This document shows positions 8,548-17,953 of a stretch of 64,000 nucleotides of DNA, piece by piece (the first letter of the stretch is position 1; every line of letters starts with the position of its first letter). Both the position numbers and the translations under genes were made by a program. The notes below the pieces were generated by a model that had not been told where the DNA came from, did not search any database, and was given only the letters and a program-made list of their open reading frames with translations. The DNA is from Pararhizobium sp. (GTDB lineage Bacteria > Pseudomonadota > Alphaproteobacteria > Rhizobiales > Rhizobiaceae): the NCBI GenBank assembly GCA_030655075.1, contig JAURWE010000024.1:124001-188000 (forward strand), in the 5' to 3' direction.

Positions 8548-10008
8548 ATGTTCCAGAACGGCGGCGCGTGCGGGCGTCTATTCCGCGAATTCGACTGGAA
8601 CCTGTCTCCTCTCGGACGGCCTGAGCAATGGCCGAGCGAACTTCGCACACTGGTGAGCGTCATGCTCGGCTCGCTGCAGCCGATGTTGATCGTCTGGGGC
8701 CCGCAGCAGATTACCCTCTACAATGACGGCTATGCCGCCATGTGCGGCAACCGCCATCCGGCCGCCTTCGGTCATCCGTTCCACGATCTCTGGTTCGACA
8801 TCTGGGATCAGGTCGACCCGATTATATCGGCCGCCTATGCCGGCAAGGGCACGTCGATGGACGACATCCAGTTCACCATGCATCGCAAGGGCTATCCCGA
8901 GGAAACCCACTTCGCGTTTTCGTATACGCCGGTGCGCGATATGGCCGGCGAGGTTCTCGGCATGTTTTGCGCCTGCGTCGAGACGACGGGCGAAGTGATG
9001 ATGCGCCGCGAGAAGATGACCCAGCGCGAACGGTTGTTGCAGGTCTTCGAACTGTCCCCTGGCGGCATCGCCATGCTGGTCGGCCCCGACCACATCTTCG
9101 AGTTCGCCAACGAGGAATATTATTCGATGATCGGCAATCGCGAGATCATCGGAAAATCCGTCGCCGACGGTGTCGCCGAAGTCGTGCGCCAGGGGTTCGT
9201 CGACCTGCTCGACACGGTCTACCGCACCGGCGAGCCCTATGTTGCGCGCGGCATTCCCGTCGAGCTCAATCGCGGCCCGGCCGGTGAGAAACAGGACCGG
9301 TTCATCGATCTTGCCTATCAGGCCATGCGCGACCAGTCCTCCGGTGAAATAACCGGCATTCTCGTTCAGGCCCAGGACGTCACCGAACGGCTGGCCGAGG
9401 AAAAACACCGTGATCTTCTCTCCCATGAACTGGGCCACCGGCTGAAGAACCAGCTGGCCATGGTCCAGGCGATCGCCTCCCAGACCCTGCGCAGCGCCCG
9501 GGACATGCCGACCGCGCGGCGCACCCTGTCCGATCGAATCGCCGTGCTCAGCAGCGCCCACGACACCGTCATCCAGGGCGGCACGGGCTCGTCCAAGGTG
9601 GTGGAACTGGTGCAGCAGATGCTGGCGCTGCACGACGACCCCACCGCCTCCCGCTTCCGCATTTCCGGCCCGGACATGAAGATCGGCTCGCGCTCGTCCT
9701 TGTCCATGTCGCTGATCCTGCACGAACTCGCCACCAATGCCGCCAAATACGGTGCGCTGACCGTTCCGAACGGGCTGGTCGATATCGAATGGGGCATCGT
9801 CGGCCCGGCGCGCGACCGCGTCCAGCTGGTCTGGAAGGAGCACGGCGGCCCGGCCGTGAGCAAGCCCGAAACCGAAGGCTCCGGCTCGCGCCTTATCCGG
9901 GCCGGGCTTGCCGGAGCGGCCGACAGCCGCGTCGAGCTTGCCTACGAGCCGGACGGCCTGCGCTGCACCGTGTCGGCCGATCTCGCCGGCTTCCAGATGG
10001 AGCATTGA
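8548..10008 (+). CDS. PAS-domain HWE-family sensor histidine kinase
   Basis: The 486-residue soluble sensor kinase has an N-terminal PAS-like domain (about 20-150) and a second PAS domain (about 165-285) ending in the PAC-like QDVTERLAEEKH. The phospho-accepting H-box is SHELGHRLKNQLAMVQAIA with the histidine near residue 293, followed by the N-box HELATNAAKYGAL and VWKEHGGP with the W-x-E triad. These are the HWE signatures, common in rhizobia. No membrane segment is visible, so it probably senses a cytoplasmic or diffusible cue. A response regulator starts five bases later. The EcfG-like promoter upstream suggests a role in, or control by, the general stress response. Confidence 0.88.
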   Translation: MFQNGGACGRLFREFDWNLSPLGRPEQWPSELRTLVSVMLGSLQPMLIVWGPQQITLYNDGYAAMCGNRHPAAFGHPFHDLWFDIWDQVDPIISAAYAGKGTSMDDIQFTMHRKGYPEETHFAFSYTPVRDMAGEVLGMFCACVETTGEVMMRREKMTQRERLLQVFELSPGGIAMLVGPDHIFEFANEEYYSMIGNREIIGKSVADGVAEVVRQGFVDLLDTVYRTGEPYVARGIPVELNRGPAGEKQDRFIDLAYQAMRDQSSGEITGILVQAQDVTERLAEEKHRDLLSHELGHRLKNQLAMVQAIASQTLRSARDMPTARRTLSDRIAVLSSAHDTVIQGGTGSSKVVELVQQMLALHDDPTASRFRISGPDMKIGSRSSLSMSLILHELATNAAKYGALTVPNGLVDIEWGIVGPARDRVQLVWKEHGGPAVSKPETEGSGSRLIRAGLAGAADSRVELAYEPDGLRCTVSADLAGFQMEH

Positions 10009-10012
10009 GCGC

Positions 10013-10393
10013 ATGGCGGCAGCACCCGACAAACCTGCCCTTCTCGTCGTCGAGGACGATGGCCTCATCCGCCTCGATCTCGTCTACACGCTGGAAGACA
10101 TGGGGTACGGGGTGCTGGAGGCGGCCAATGCCGACGAGGCCATCAAGACGCTGGAAAAATCCCCCAACATCGTCGCCGTGCTGACCGACATCGACATGCC
10201 CGGCCCCATCAACGGCCTGACGCTTGCCAAGATCGTCCACGACGACTGGGCGCACTGCAAGGTCCTGGTGATCTCCGGCCGCTACCACCCGTCCGAACAC
10301 GTGCTTCCGCCCGGCGCCCGTTTCCTCACCAAGCCGATTTCCGACACGCTGCTCGGCCGCGTCCTGGCCGAGGCCGGCATCATGCCCGGCTGA
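10013..10393 (+). CDS. Single-domain response regulator
   Basis: The 126-residue protein is a receiver domain only: acidic pair VVEDD near residue 15, phospho-acceptor D59 in LTDIDMPG, a conserved Ser in VISGR and Lys in LTKPI. It has no output domain, so it probably acts by protein contact or phosphate transfer. It starts five bases after the HWE kinase stop and is almost certainly its partner. I chose the ATG at 10013, since the longer frame runs inside the kinase gene. Its 3' end overlaps the convergent Rieske gene by 14 bases. Confidence 0.88.
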   Translation: MAAAPDKPALLVVEDDGLIRLDLVYTLEDMGYGVLEAANADEAIKTLEKSPNIVAVLTDIDMPGPINGLTLAKIVHDDWAHCKVLVISGRYHPSEHVLPPGARFLTKPISDTLLGRVLAEAGIMPG

Positions 10394-11609
10394 TCTCGTC
10401 CAGATACCAGTTGATGTAGCGCAGCTCGTTCTGCTCCATCGGCGCGATCGGGCCTGGCACGAAATAATGCGAGCGGACGCCGCGCGACGTGTGCTCGATG
10501 ATCGTCTTGTCCTCGTCGGTGGTCACGGTCCACAGCCATTTCAGCTTTTCCAGATCGTAGTCGCGACCCTCTTGCGCTGCGCCGTTGACCAGCCAGATCA
10601 GCTCCATCTCGCAGGCCTCCGGCCCTTTCGGGATGAAGCGGTAGATCATGCCGTGGTCCGGGTAGCAGACGAGGAACGACGTGCCGCCGAGATGCACCGA
10701 GGTGACGCCGCCGTCGAATTCGGAAAACCGGCCCATCAGCATGCTCAGCGGCGAACCATCCTGGCTGCCGGTCTTCACGCCGTCATAGAGCGCATAGCGG
10801 AAGGCGTGGATGGTCTCTTTCCCCGTCTCCGACGTCTGCCAGTGATCGCCGGAGCCGATCTCGATGCCGAGCGCTGAGGTCCGCGCCTCCATCGCCGCAT
10901 TCAGCGCCTCGATCATGTGCAGCGGCTGTTCCAGCGCGTGGGTCTCGGAATATTCCGGATGCGCCGGCCCGCAATGATAACACTCGACATAGTTCTCGAC
11001 AGCCAGTTTCCAGTTGGCATCAACCGGATAGCTCTGCCGGTGCGCGACCTTGGCCGAGGCCCAGCCATACTGGCCGCAGGTGGCGTGCAGCAGGTTTTCC
11101 ACCTCGCTGAAATCGAGCGGATGGTCGGCAAAGGAGATGAACACCAGCCCTTCGACGACGCGCACATGCAGCTTTTTCAGCCCATGATCCTCGCGCTTGA
11201 AATCCTTCGGCATCAGCCGCGCGGCCCGCAAGGAGCCGTCATTGCCATAGGTCCAGGCGTGATAGGGACAGACGAAGACGCGGGCATTGCCCTTGTCCTT
11301 GGTGCACACTTCAGCGCCGCGATGGCGGCAGACATTGAGGATCGCATGCACAGACCCATCCGCATGCCGCGTCAGGATCACCTGCTCGGACGCCATGCGA
11401 AACACCTCGAAATCATTGGCATTCGGAATGACGCTCTCATGCGCGACGCAATGCCAGTGCCGGCGGAACACCCGCTCCAAGTCCCGCTCGTAGATGTCGG
11501 GGTCCCGATAGAACGCCCGCGCCAACCCATGCCCCGGCCGGTGCGAGGCCACGAGCTGGTCGATGCGGTCGGGGGATGTGGATGTCGTGCTGATCTCAGG
11601 TGCGAGCAT
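10380..11609 (-). CDS. Rieske-type aromatic-ring/betaine-demethylating oxygenase, alpha subunit
   Basis: The 409-residue protein has the Rieske [2Fe-2S] motif CRHRGAEVC and CPYHAWTY (about residues 92-125). The mononuclear iron site is NWKLAVENYVECYHCGPAHPEY, in which the two histidines and a downstream aspartate bind iron. Such oxygenases hydroxylate aromatic rings or N-demethylate betaines (GbcA, stachydrine demethylase). The two FAD/GcvT demethylase genes immediately upstream on the same strand favour an N-methyl substrate. No ferredoxin reductase gene is adjacent, so electrons must come from elsewhere. The ATG at 11609 follows GGAGGAATTCCC, a strong ribosome binding site. Confidence 0.82.
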   Translation of the reverse strand: MLAPEISTTSTSPDRIDQLVASHRPGHGLARAFYRDPDIYERDLERVFRRHWHCVAHESVIPNANDFEVFRMASEQVILTRHADGSVHAILNVCRHRGAEVCTKDKGNARVFVCPYHAWTYGNDGSLRAARLMPKDFKREDHGLKKLHVRVVEGLVFISFADHPLDFSEVENLLHATCGQYGWASAKVAHRQSYPVDANWKLAVENYVECYHCGPAHPEYSETHALEQPLHMIEALNAAMEARTSALGIEIGSGDHWQTSETGKETIHAFRYALYDGVKTGSQDGSPLSMLMGRFSEFDGGVTSVHLGGTSFLVCYPDHGMIYRFIPKGPEACEMELIWLVNGAAQEGRDYDLEKLKWLWTVTTDEDKTIIEHTSRGVRSHYFVPGPIAPMEQNELRYINWYLDEISRA

Positions 11610-11640
11610 GGGAATTCCTCCAGGCTGAAGAGCGCGTGGC

Positions 11641-11805
11641 GCACCCCCCTCTGTCACTGCGTGACATCTCCCCCTCAAGGGGGGAGATTGTTCTTTTCCA
11701 ACAACTCGCTTTATCAAGTGCAAGCTGCTGCAACGCGGGCAGAAGGCGTGCAGTCAATCTCCCCCCTTGAGGGGGAGATGTCACGAGAGTGACAGAGGGG
11801 GGTGC
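11641..11805. repeat. Large near-perfect inverted repeat (50-base arms) in the demethylase operon
   Basis: The left arm 11641-11690 and right arm 11755-11805 are complementary except for a few bases near CACTGCGTG versus CACGAGAGTG. The spacer is 64 bases. Each arm itself contains a small palindrome (CCCCCTCAAGGGGGG). The element fills the gap between the second FAD enzyme gene and the Rieske gene. It resembles the palindromic intergenic mosaic elements known from rhizobial genomes and may modulate mRNA stability. Confidence 0.75.
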
Positions 11806-11831
11806 CGCCGCATGCACGAGCTCAACCACCG

Positions 11832-14279
11832 TCATACCTTCACCCGCTCCGCCTTCGGATCATACATCGGCGTCAGCGACACCGCTGCCGCCACCCGCGT
11901 GCCGGCAATCTCGATCTCATAGTTCGAGCTCAGCACTTCCGCCTCGCTCTCGCCGGCACAGGGCACATAGCCGAGCCCGATCGCGCCGCCGAGGTGGTGG
12001 CCATAGTTGCCGGATGTGATGGTGCCGACGATCTTGCCATCGCGGATGATCGCTTCGTTGTGGAAGAGTAGCGGTTCCGGATCGCTCAACTTGAACTGCA
12101 CCAGCCGCCGCTTCAAACCTTCTTCCCGCGTCTTCAACACTGCATCGCGGCCGATGAAATCGCCCTTGCCGGTCTTGACCGCAAAGCCGAGGCCCGCCTC
12201 CAGCACATGGTCCTCGTCGGTAATGTCGTGGCCAAAATGCCGGAAGGCCTTTTCCAGGCGGCAGGAATCGAGCGTGTGCAGCCCGCAGAGTTTCAGGCCG
12301 ATGTCCGCTCCGACCGCCTCCAGCGCCTCGAACACATGCGCCGTCTGGTCGGTCGAGACATAGAGTTCCCAGCCGAGTTCGCCCACATAGGTCACCCGGT
12401 GCGCCCGGGCGAGCCCCATGCCGACCTCGATCTCGCGGGCCGTACCGAACGGATGCGCCGTGTTGGAAAAGTCGTTGGGGCTGACCTTCTGCATGAGATC
12501 CCGCGCCTTCGGCCCCATGACGCACAGCACAGATTCGGCCGCCGTCACATCGGTGATGACGACGAATTCGTCGCTGAGATGCTTCCGCAGCCAGGCAAGA
12601 TCGCGCTGCAGCGTCGCGCCGGGCACCACAGCCAGAAACGCCGTGTCGGACAGCCGTGTTACCGTCAGGTCGCTTTCGATCCCGCCCCGCCCGTTCAGCA
12701 TCTGCGTGTAAACGATGCGGCCGGGCTCGACATCCATCTGGTTGGCGCAGAGCCGCTGCAGGAAGGCAAGCGCGTCGCGGCCCTCGATGCGGATCTTTCC
12801 GAAAGACGTCATGTCGAACAGGCCGACACCCTGGCGCACCGCCAGATGTTCGTCGCGCTGGTTGTCGAACCAGTTCTGCCGCTTCCAGCTGTAGCGGTAT
12901 TCCCGCTCCTGGCCGTCCCTGGCAAACCAGTTGGCCCGCTCCCAGCCCGCCACTTCACCGAACACCGCGCCGCGCGCCTTCAGATGTTCGTGCAAGGGAG
13001 ACCGGCGAACGCCGCGCGCGGTTGCCATCTGGCGATAGGGGAAGTGGTCGGCATAAAGCAGGCCGAGCGTCTCGGTGACACGCTCCTTCAGATAGGTGCG
13101 GTTCTTCTGGAACGGCTGTGCCCGGCGGATATCGACCTCCCAGAGATCGAAGGGCGGCTCGCCGTCGTTCATCCACTGCGCCAGCGCCATGCCGGCCCCG
13201 CCGGAAGAAACGATGCCGATGGAATTGTACCCGGCCGCCACCCAATAACCCTTGAGCTCCGGCGCTTCGCCGAGATAGTAGCGGTCGTCGGGTGTAAAAC
13301 TTTCCGGCCCGTTGAAGAACGTGTGGATGCCGGCCGTTTCCAGCATCGGCATGCGGCCGACGGCCTTTTCGAGGATCGGCGCAAAATGGTCGAAATCCTC
13401 CGGCAGCTGATCGAAACAGAAATCCTCGCTGATCCCGTCCATGCCCCAGGGCTTGGCTTGGAGCTCAAAAGCGCCCACCAGCATCTTGCCGGCATCTTCC
13501 TTGTAGTAAGTGCATTCGTCGGGCACCCGCAGCACCGGCAGGCGCTGCAGCCCGGGCACCGGCTCGGTGACGATGTAGAAATGCTCGCAGGCATGCAGCG
13601 GCACGGTGACGCCAGACATCAGCCCAAGCTCCCGGCCCCACATGCCCGCCGCATTGACGACATTGTCCGTGTCGATGGTGAAGATCTCGCCGTTCTGCTC
13701 GCAGGTGACGCCGGTAACGCGGCCGTCCTTTTTGGATACGCCGGTGACCTTGACGCCTTCGAGAATGGTCGCGCCGTTCTGCCGCGCGCCCTTGGCCAGC
13801 GCCATGGCGATGTTGGCCGGATCGCACTGGCCGTCGAGCGGCAGATGCACGGCGGCCACCACATCCGAGGTGTTCAGATGCGGATACATCGCCTTGACCT
13901 CGGCAGGCGAAATCTCGCGCACATCGACATTGAAGGCGCGCGCCAGCGAGGCCTGCCGGTAGATTTCTTCGCGGCGCTCCTCGGTCAGCGCCACGGTGAT
14001 CGAGCCGCATTGCCGCATGCCGGTGCCGATGCCGGTTTCGGCCTCGAGCTTGGTGTAGAGATCTGCCGAATATTTCGCCAGCCGGGTCATGTTCTGGCTG
14101 GCCCGCAGCTGGCCGATCAGCCCTGCCGCATGCCATGTCGTGCCGGAGGTGAGCTGTTTGCGCTCGAGGAGCACCACATCCGTCCAGCCAAGCTTGGCCA
14201 GATGATAGGCGACCGAACAGCCGGAAACCCCGCCACCGATGATGACGGCACGTGCTTTGGTGGGGATCGTCTTCGTCAT
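11832..14279 (-). CDS. FAD-dependent oxidoreductase/GcvT fusion (dimethylglycine or sarcosine dehydrogenase type), paralogue 1
   Basis: The 815-residue protein joins an N-terminal DAO-type FAD domain (VIIGGGVSGCSVAYHLAKLGW) to C-terminal folate-binding GcvT domains (about 430-810, with MSGPKARDL-like VMGPKARDLMQ and GELGWELYVSTD). The segment SGTTWHAAGL holds the histidine that carries covalent flavin in dimethylglycine dehydrogenase. The expected reaction is oxidative N-demethylation with transfer of the one-carbon unit to tetrahydrofolate. Its start overlaps the stop of its 815-residue paralogue by four bases (ATGA), so the two are coupled. Substrate assignment is inferred from the Rieske neighbour. 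Confidence 0.85.
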   Translation of the reverse strand: MTKTIPTKARAVIIGGGVSGCSVAYHLAKLGWTDVVLLERKQLTSGTTWHAAGLIGQLRASQNMTRLAKYSADLYTKLEAETGIGTGMRQCGSITVALTEERREEIYRQASLARAFNVDVREISPAEVKAMYPHLNTSDVVAAVHLPLDGQCDPANIAMALAKGARQNGATILEGVKVTGVSKKDGRVTGVTCEQNGEIFTIDTDNVVNAAGMWGRELGLMSGVTVPLHACEHFYIVTEPVPGLQRLPVLRVPDECTYYKEDAGKMLVGAFELQAKPWGMDGISEDFCFDQLPEDFDHFAPILEKAVGRMPMLETAGIHTFFNGPESFTPDDRYYLGEAPELKGYWVAAGYNSIGIVSSGGAGMALAQWMNDGEPPFDLWEVDIRRAQPFQKNRTYLKERVTETLGLLYADHFPYRQMATARGVRRSPLHEHLKARGAVFGEVAGWERANWFARDGQEREYRYSWKRQNWFDNQRDEHLAVRQGVGLFDMTSFGKIRIEGRDALAFLQRLCANQMDVEPGRIVYTQMLNGRGGIESDLTVTRLSDTAFLAVVPGATLQRDLAWLRKHLSDEFVVITDVTAAESVLCVMGPKARDLMQKVSPNDFSNTAHPFGTAREIEVGMGLARAHRVTYVGELGWELYVSTDQTAHVFEALEAVGADIGLKLCGLHTLDSCRLEKAFRHFGHDITDEDHVLEAGLGFAVKTGKGDFIGRDAVLKTREEGLKRRLVQFKLSDPEPLLFHNEAIIRDGKIVGTITSGNYGHHLGGAIGLGYVPCAGESEAEVLSSNYEIEIAGTRVAAAVSLTPMYDPKAERVKV

Positions 14280-16723
14280 GCGCGCAGCCTTTCATTGGCA
14301 GGGTCGAACAGCGGCTGATCCGGCTGCACCACAGCCCTGAAGCGGTCCCCGAAAATCTCGACCTCGATTTCCGTGCCGGGCTCGGTGAGATCGGCACGCA
14401 GCATGCCGAGCGCGATCGACTTGTTGACGCGGTAGCCCCAGTTGCCCGAGGTCGTTTCGCCGACAACGGCGCCGTCATGCCAGAGCGTCGACATATAGGG
14501 CGCGTCACAATCCTGAGCGTCGACCACCAGCGTCACGAACCGCTTCGTCACACCTTGCTGCTTCTCCCGCGCCAGCGCCGCCTTGCCCTTGAAATCGGGC
14601 TTGGCCCAATCGACGAATCGTTCCAGCCCGCCCTGGAGAATGGTGTAGTCGGTCGAAAGATCACCCTTCCAGGCGCGATAGCCCTTCTCGATGCGCAGAC
14701 TGTCGAGCGCCTCCATGCCGAAAGGTTTCAGCCCATGCTTCTGCCCGGCATCCCAGACCGCGTCGAAAATAACCGCCGTGTCATCGATCTTCGAATGGAT
14801 CTCCCAGCCGAGTTCGCCGGCAAAAGACACCCGCACCAGCTGGCACCAGCGCCCGGCGATCTGCACCGATTGATGCGTCAGCCAGCCCTTGGACAGATCG
14901 GCGTCTGACACCTCGGCCAGAATATCACGCGACTTCGGGCCGGAGAGTATCTGGCAGGAAAAGGCCTCCGTCACGTCAGAGAGCGCAAACGCGGCGTTCT
15001 CGGGCCTGTGCGCCTGCAGCCATTCGAAATCATGCCACTGAGCAGTTGCCGCCGTGATCAGGAAGAAGAAGTCCTCAGCCAACGCCATGACCGACATTTC
15101 AGTGACGATCCTGCCCTTGTCGTCGGAGAAATAGGCAAGCCCGATGCGGCCGGGTTTCGGGATCTTGCCAGTGGTGAGCCCGGCCAGCCAGGCGCGCGCG
15201 CCCTCGCCCTCGATGCGGAAGCGCGAAAAGCCCGGCAGGTCGAGAATGCCCGCAGCCTCGGTCACCGCCCGGCATTCCGCTTCGATGCGCGCCTGCCAGG
15301 GCCCTGCCCGGTTCCAGGTCTGCGTTGCGGCCTCAGACAGATCATCGCCGGGGCCGGCATACCAGTTGGCCCGCTCCCAGCCGTTGTAGGGCTTGAACTG
15401 CGCGCCGAGTGCGGCGATCCGGTCGTGGATCGGCGACAGTTTCTTGTTACGGCCTGCGGGCCAGGCGTGTTTGGGGAAATGCATCGCATATTCATGGCCA
15501 TAGATTTCCATGCCCTTGGCGATGCAATAATCCTGATCGGTAAAGCTGGTGAAGCGGCGCGGATCGCAGGACCACATGTCCCACTCGGTCTGGCCCTCGG
15601 TCACCCATTCAGCCAGGACCTTGCCGGCACCGCCCGCCTGGCAGATGCCGAAGGTGAAGACGCAGGCCTCGAACGCGTTTGGCACGCCGGGCATCGGTCC
15701 GATCAGCGGATTCCCATCCGGCGCATAGGGGATCGGCCCGTTGATCATCCGCGACAGGCCGGCGGTGCCGAGGATCGGTACGCGCTCGACAGCGTCGTTC
15801 AGGTACCATTCCAGCCGCTCCAGATCGTCAGGGAAGAGCTGGAAGGAAAAATCCTCCGGCATCGGATCGTCGGGGGTGATCCAGTGCGCCTTGCAGTTCT
15901 TCTCGTAGGGACCGAGGTTCATGCCGGTCTTTTCCTGGCGCAGGTAATAGGACGAATCGACGTCGCGCAGCAGGGGCAGCTTGTGCCCCGCTTCCTTCGA
16001 CCAGGCCGCCAGCTCCGGAATCTCCTCAAACAGCATATATTGATGGCTCATCACCATCATCGGTACGTCGCGGCCGAACCACCTCCCGACCTCGCGGGCG
16101 TAATAACCGGCGGCGTTGACCACCTTCTCGCAGCGGATTTCCCCTTGTGGCGTCGAAATCACCCATTCGCCACCGTCCCGGCGGGCGCCGGTGGCGGGAC
16201 AGAAGCGAAAAATCTTTGCGCCCAGATCGCGCGCGCCCTTAGCGAGCGCCTGGGTCAGCTGCGCCGGATCGATATCGCCGTCGTAGGGATCATAGAGTGC
16301 GCCGGTGAGATCATGCGTCTCGACGAAGGGATATTTCGACTTGATCTCGTCGGGCGACAGGATATCGAGATCCATGCCCTGATAGCGCCCCATGCCGGTG
16401 ACGCGCTTGAACTCGGCCAACCGCTCCTTCGAATGGCCGAGCCGCACAGACCCGGTGACGTGATAGTTCATCGGATAATCGACAAGCGCGCCCAGCTCCC
16501 GGTAGAGCGAAGCGGAATAGCGCTGCATGTTCATGATCGACCAGGAGGACGAAAAGGTCGGCACATTGCCCGCCGCATGCCAGGTCGAACCGGCCGTCAA
16601 TTCGTTCTTTTCCAGAAGCACGCAATCGGTCCATCCGGCCTTGGCCAGATGATAAAGCGCCGACGCCCCGACAGCGCCTCCCCCGATGATGACGACGCGT
16701 GCGGTGGCCGGCAGTTTCGACAT
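14276..16723 (-). CDS. FAD-dependent oxidoreductase/GcvT fusion (dimethylglycine dehydrogenase type), paralogue 2
   Basis: This is the first gene of the operon: 815 residues, with dinucleotide-binding VIIGGGAVGASALYHLAKAGW and the flavin-histidine segment AGSTWHAAGNVP. GcvT domains with LSGPKSRDIL, SFAGELGWEIH and SGNWGYRV form the C-terminal half. It is clearly related to the downstream gene but differs around the active site (THDLTGALYDPYDGDIDP), so the two probably act on successive methylated substrates. Transcription runs away from a LysR gene across a 281-base gap that contains a palindromic repeat. Confidence 0.85.
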   Translation of the reverse strand: MSKLPATARVVIIGGGAVGASALYHLAKAGWTDCVLLEKNELTAGSTWHAAGNVPTFSSSWSIMNMQRYSASLYRELGALVDYPMNYHVTGSVRLGHSKERLAEFKRVTGMGRYQGMDLDILSPDEIKSKYPFVETHDLTGALYDPYDGDIDPAQLTQALAKGARDLGAKIFRFCPATGARRDGGEWVISTPQGEIRCEKVVNAAGYYAREVGRWFGRDVPMMVMSHQYMLFEEIPELAAWSKEAGHKLPLLRDVDSSYYLRQEKTGMNLGPYEKNCKAHWITPDDPMPEDFSFQLFPDDLERLEWYLNDAVERVPILGTAGLSRMINGPIPYAPDGNPLIGPMPGVPNAFEACVFTFGICQAGGAGKVLAEWVTEGQTEWDMWSCDPRRFTSFTDQDYCIAKGMEIYGHEYAMHFPKHAWPAGRNKKLSPIHDRIAALGAQFKPYNGWERANWYAGPGDDLSEAATQTWNRAGPWQARIEAECRAVTEAAGILDLPGFSRFRIEGEGARAWLAGLTTGKIPKPGRIGLAYFSDDKGRIVTEMSVMALAEDFFFLITAATAQWHDFEWLQAHRPENAAFALSDVTEAFSCQILSGPKSRDILAEVSDADLSKGWLTHQSVQIAGRWCQLVRVSFAGELGWEIHSKIDDTAVIFDAVWDAGQKHGLKPFGMEALDSLRIEKGYRAWKGDLSTDYTILQGGLERFVDWAKPDFKGKAALAREKQQGVTKRFVTLVVDAQDCDAPYMSTLWHDGAVVGETTSGNWGYRVNKSIALGMLRADLTEPGTEIEVEIFGDRFRAVVQPDQPLFDPANERLRA

Positions 16724-16832
16724 GTCTGTTCCCTTGTTTTGCGCTCATTTTTCGCAACGAACCGGGACCGCATCAAGCCGCAGATTGGGGGTTTATTGAT
16801 CGAAGAATTCGATTAGATTGGGATTAGATTAA

Positions 16833-16981
16833 AAGACCCCTCCCCAACCCTCCCCACAAGGGGGAGGGAGTTGCCCGAGCAAGCCCAACCCCCGAAGCTA
16901 ACCGTCATTGTTGGTCACTAGGAATGCGCCTCAGGCGAGGTCACCCCCTCCCCCTTGTGGGGAGGGTTGGGGAGGGGTCTT
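16833..16981. repeat. GC-rich inverted repeat between the LysR gene and the demethylase operon
   Basis: The left arm (16833-16868), with AAGACCCCTCCCCAACCC and CACAAGGGGGAGGG, is the near-exact complement of the right arm (16946-16981). About 77 bases lie between them. The right arm ends 23 bases before the LysR start, so it lies in the LysR leader and within the divergent promoter region. Confidence 0.7.
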
Positions 16982-17004
16982 ACCCACAAACTGAAAGCCG
17001 CCCC

Positions 17005-17859
17005 ATGCAGATCGACCTCATAGAAACCTTCCTCGACCTGATGGAGACCCGAAGCTTCAACCGCACGGCCGAGCGGCTGAACATCACGCAGTCGACGGTC
17101 TCGCACCGGGTCAAGACGCTGGAGGCGCAGTTCAACCGCAAGCTCTTCACCCGCAACAAGGGCGGCACCGCGCCCACCGCGTCCGGCCTGCGCTTCCTCG
17201 ATCACGCCAAAGCCCTGCAGCATCAATGGCACGAAGCGACGCGGGCGGTGGAGAGTGCCGGCGCCTATGAGCGCTCCATGCGGCTCGGCATCCAGCACGA
17301 TCTGGCCGAGGCGGTGGCCGGACAATGGCTGTCGGCGGTGCGCAGCGAATTGCCCGGCACCTCGATCTACATGGAGGCCGATTATTCCATCCAGATGAAC
17401 CGCGATCTGGCCGCTGGTGATCTCGACCTCGCCATCCTCTACACGCCGCATTACCTGCCCGACCTGCACTATGAACGGATCGGCGATCTCGTTTACACGC
17501 TGGTGAGTACGCAGGCCCGGCTGGTCGCCGACGTGAAGCCCGAAACCTACATTCAGGCCGTCTATTCCCCCGCCTTCGATCGCGCCCACCGGCTGGCCCT
17601 GCCCCAGCTTTCGGCTGCGCCGATCGCGTCCGGCCAGAACGGCGCCATCACAGATCTGCTGCGAACGCTCGGCGGCGCCGCCTATGTCACCCGCAGCACC
17701 GCAGCGCAACTGGTCGATACCGGCGCCGCCACCGCCGTCGAGGATGCGCCGCCGATTGCCCAGGCCGTCTACGCCGCCACCAGCATCCGCACCCGCCATG
17801 CCCATCAACACCAGCGCATCATTGCGGTCATGGCCGGCTTGCTCAACCCGTCGGGGTGA
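17005..17859 (+). CDS. LysR-family transcriptional regulator
   Basis: The 284-residue regulator has an N-terminal winged helix-turn-helix (IETFLDLMETRSFNRTAERL, then QSTVSHRVKTLE) and a type-2 periplasmic-binding-like effector domain from about residue 85. It is transcribed divergently from the FAD/GcvT-Rieske operon, so it probably regulates that operon in response to the methylated amine or a breakdown product. I chose the ATG at 17005; the longer frame begins in the repeat and lacks a ribosome binding site. Confidence 0.87.
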   Translation: MQIDLIETFLDLMETRSFNRTAERLNITQSTVSHRVKTLEAQFNRKLFTRNKGGTAPTASGLRFLDHAKALQHQWHEATRAVESAGAYERSMRLGIQHDLAEAVAGQWLSAVRSELPGTSIYMEADYSIQMNRDLAAGDLDLAILYTPHYLPDLHYERIGDLVYTLVSTQARLVADVKPETYIQAVYSPAFDRAHRLALPQLSAAPIASGQNGAITDLLRTLGGAAYVTRSTAAQLVDTGAATAVEDAPPIAQAVYAATSIRTRHAHQHQRIIAVMAGLLNPSG

Positions 17860-17953
17860 GCCCACGAGGTGATCCGACATGTGCATTGGCATCAGGACGT
17901 TTCGCTCGTAGGGTGTCTGCACAATGAATAAGCAGGCATGAAGGGAATACACG

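Noticed and set aside
12207..14318. 703-residue open frame on the plus strand across the first FAD/GcvT gene
   Set aside because: It is antisense to a well-supported enzyme and shows no recognisable motif.
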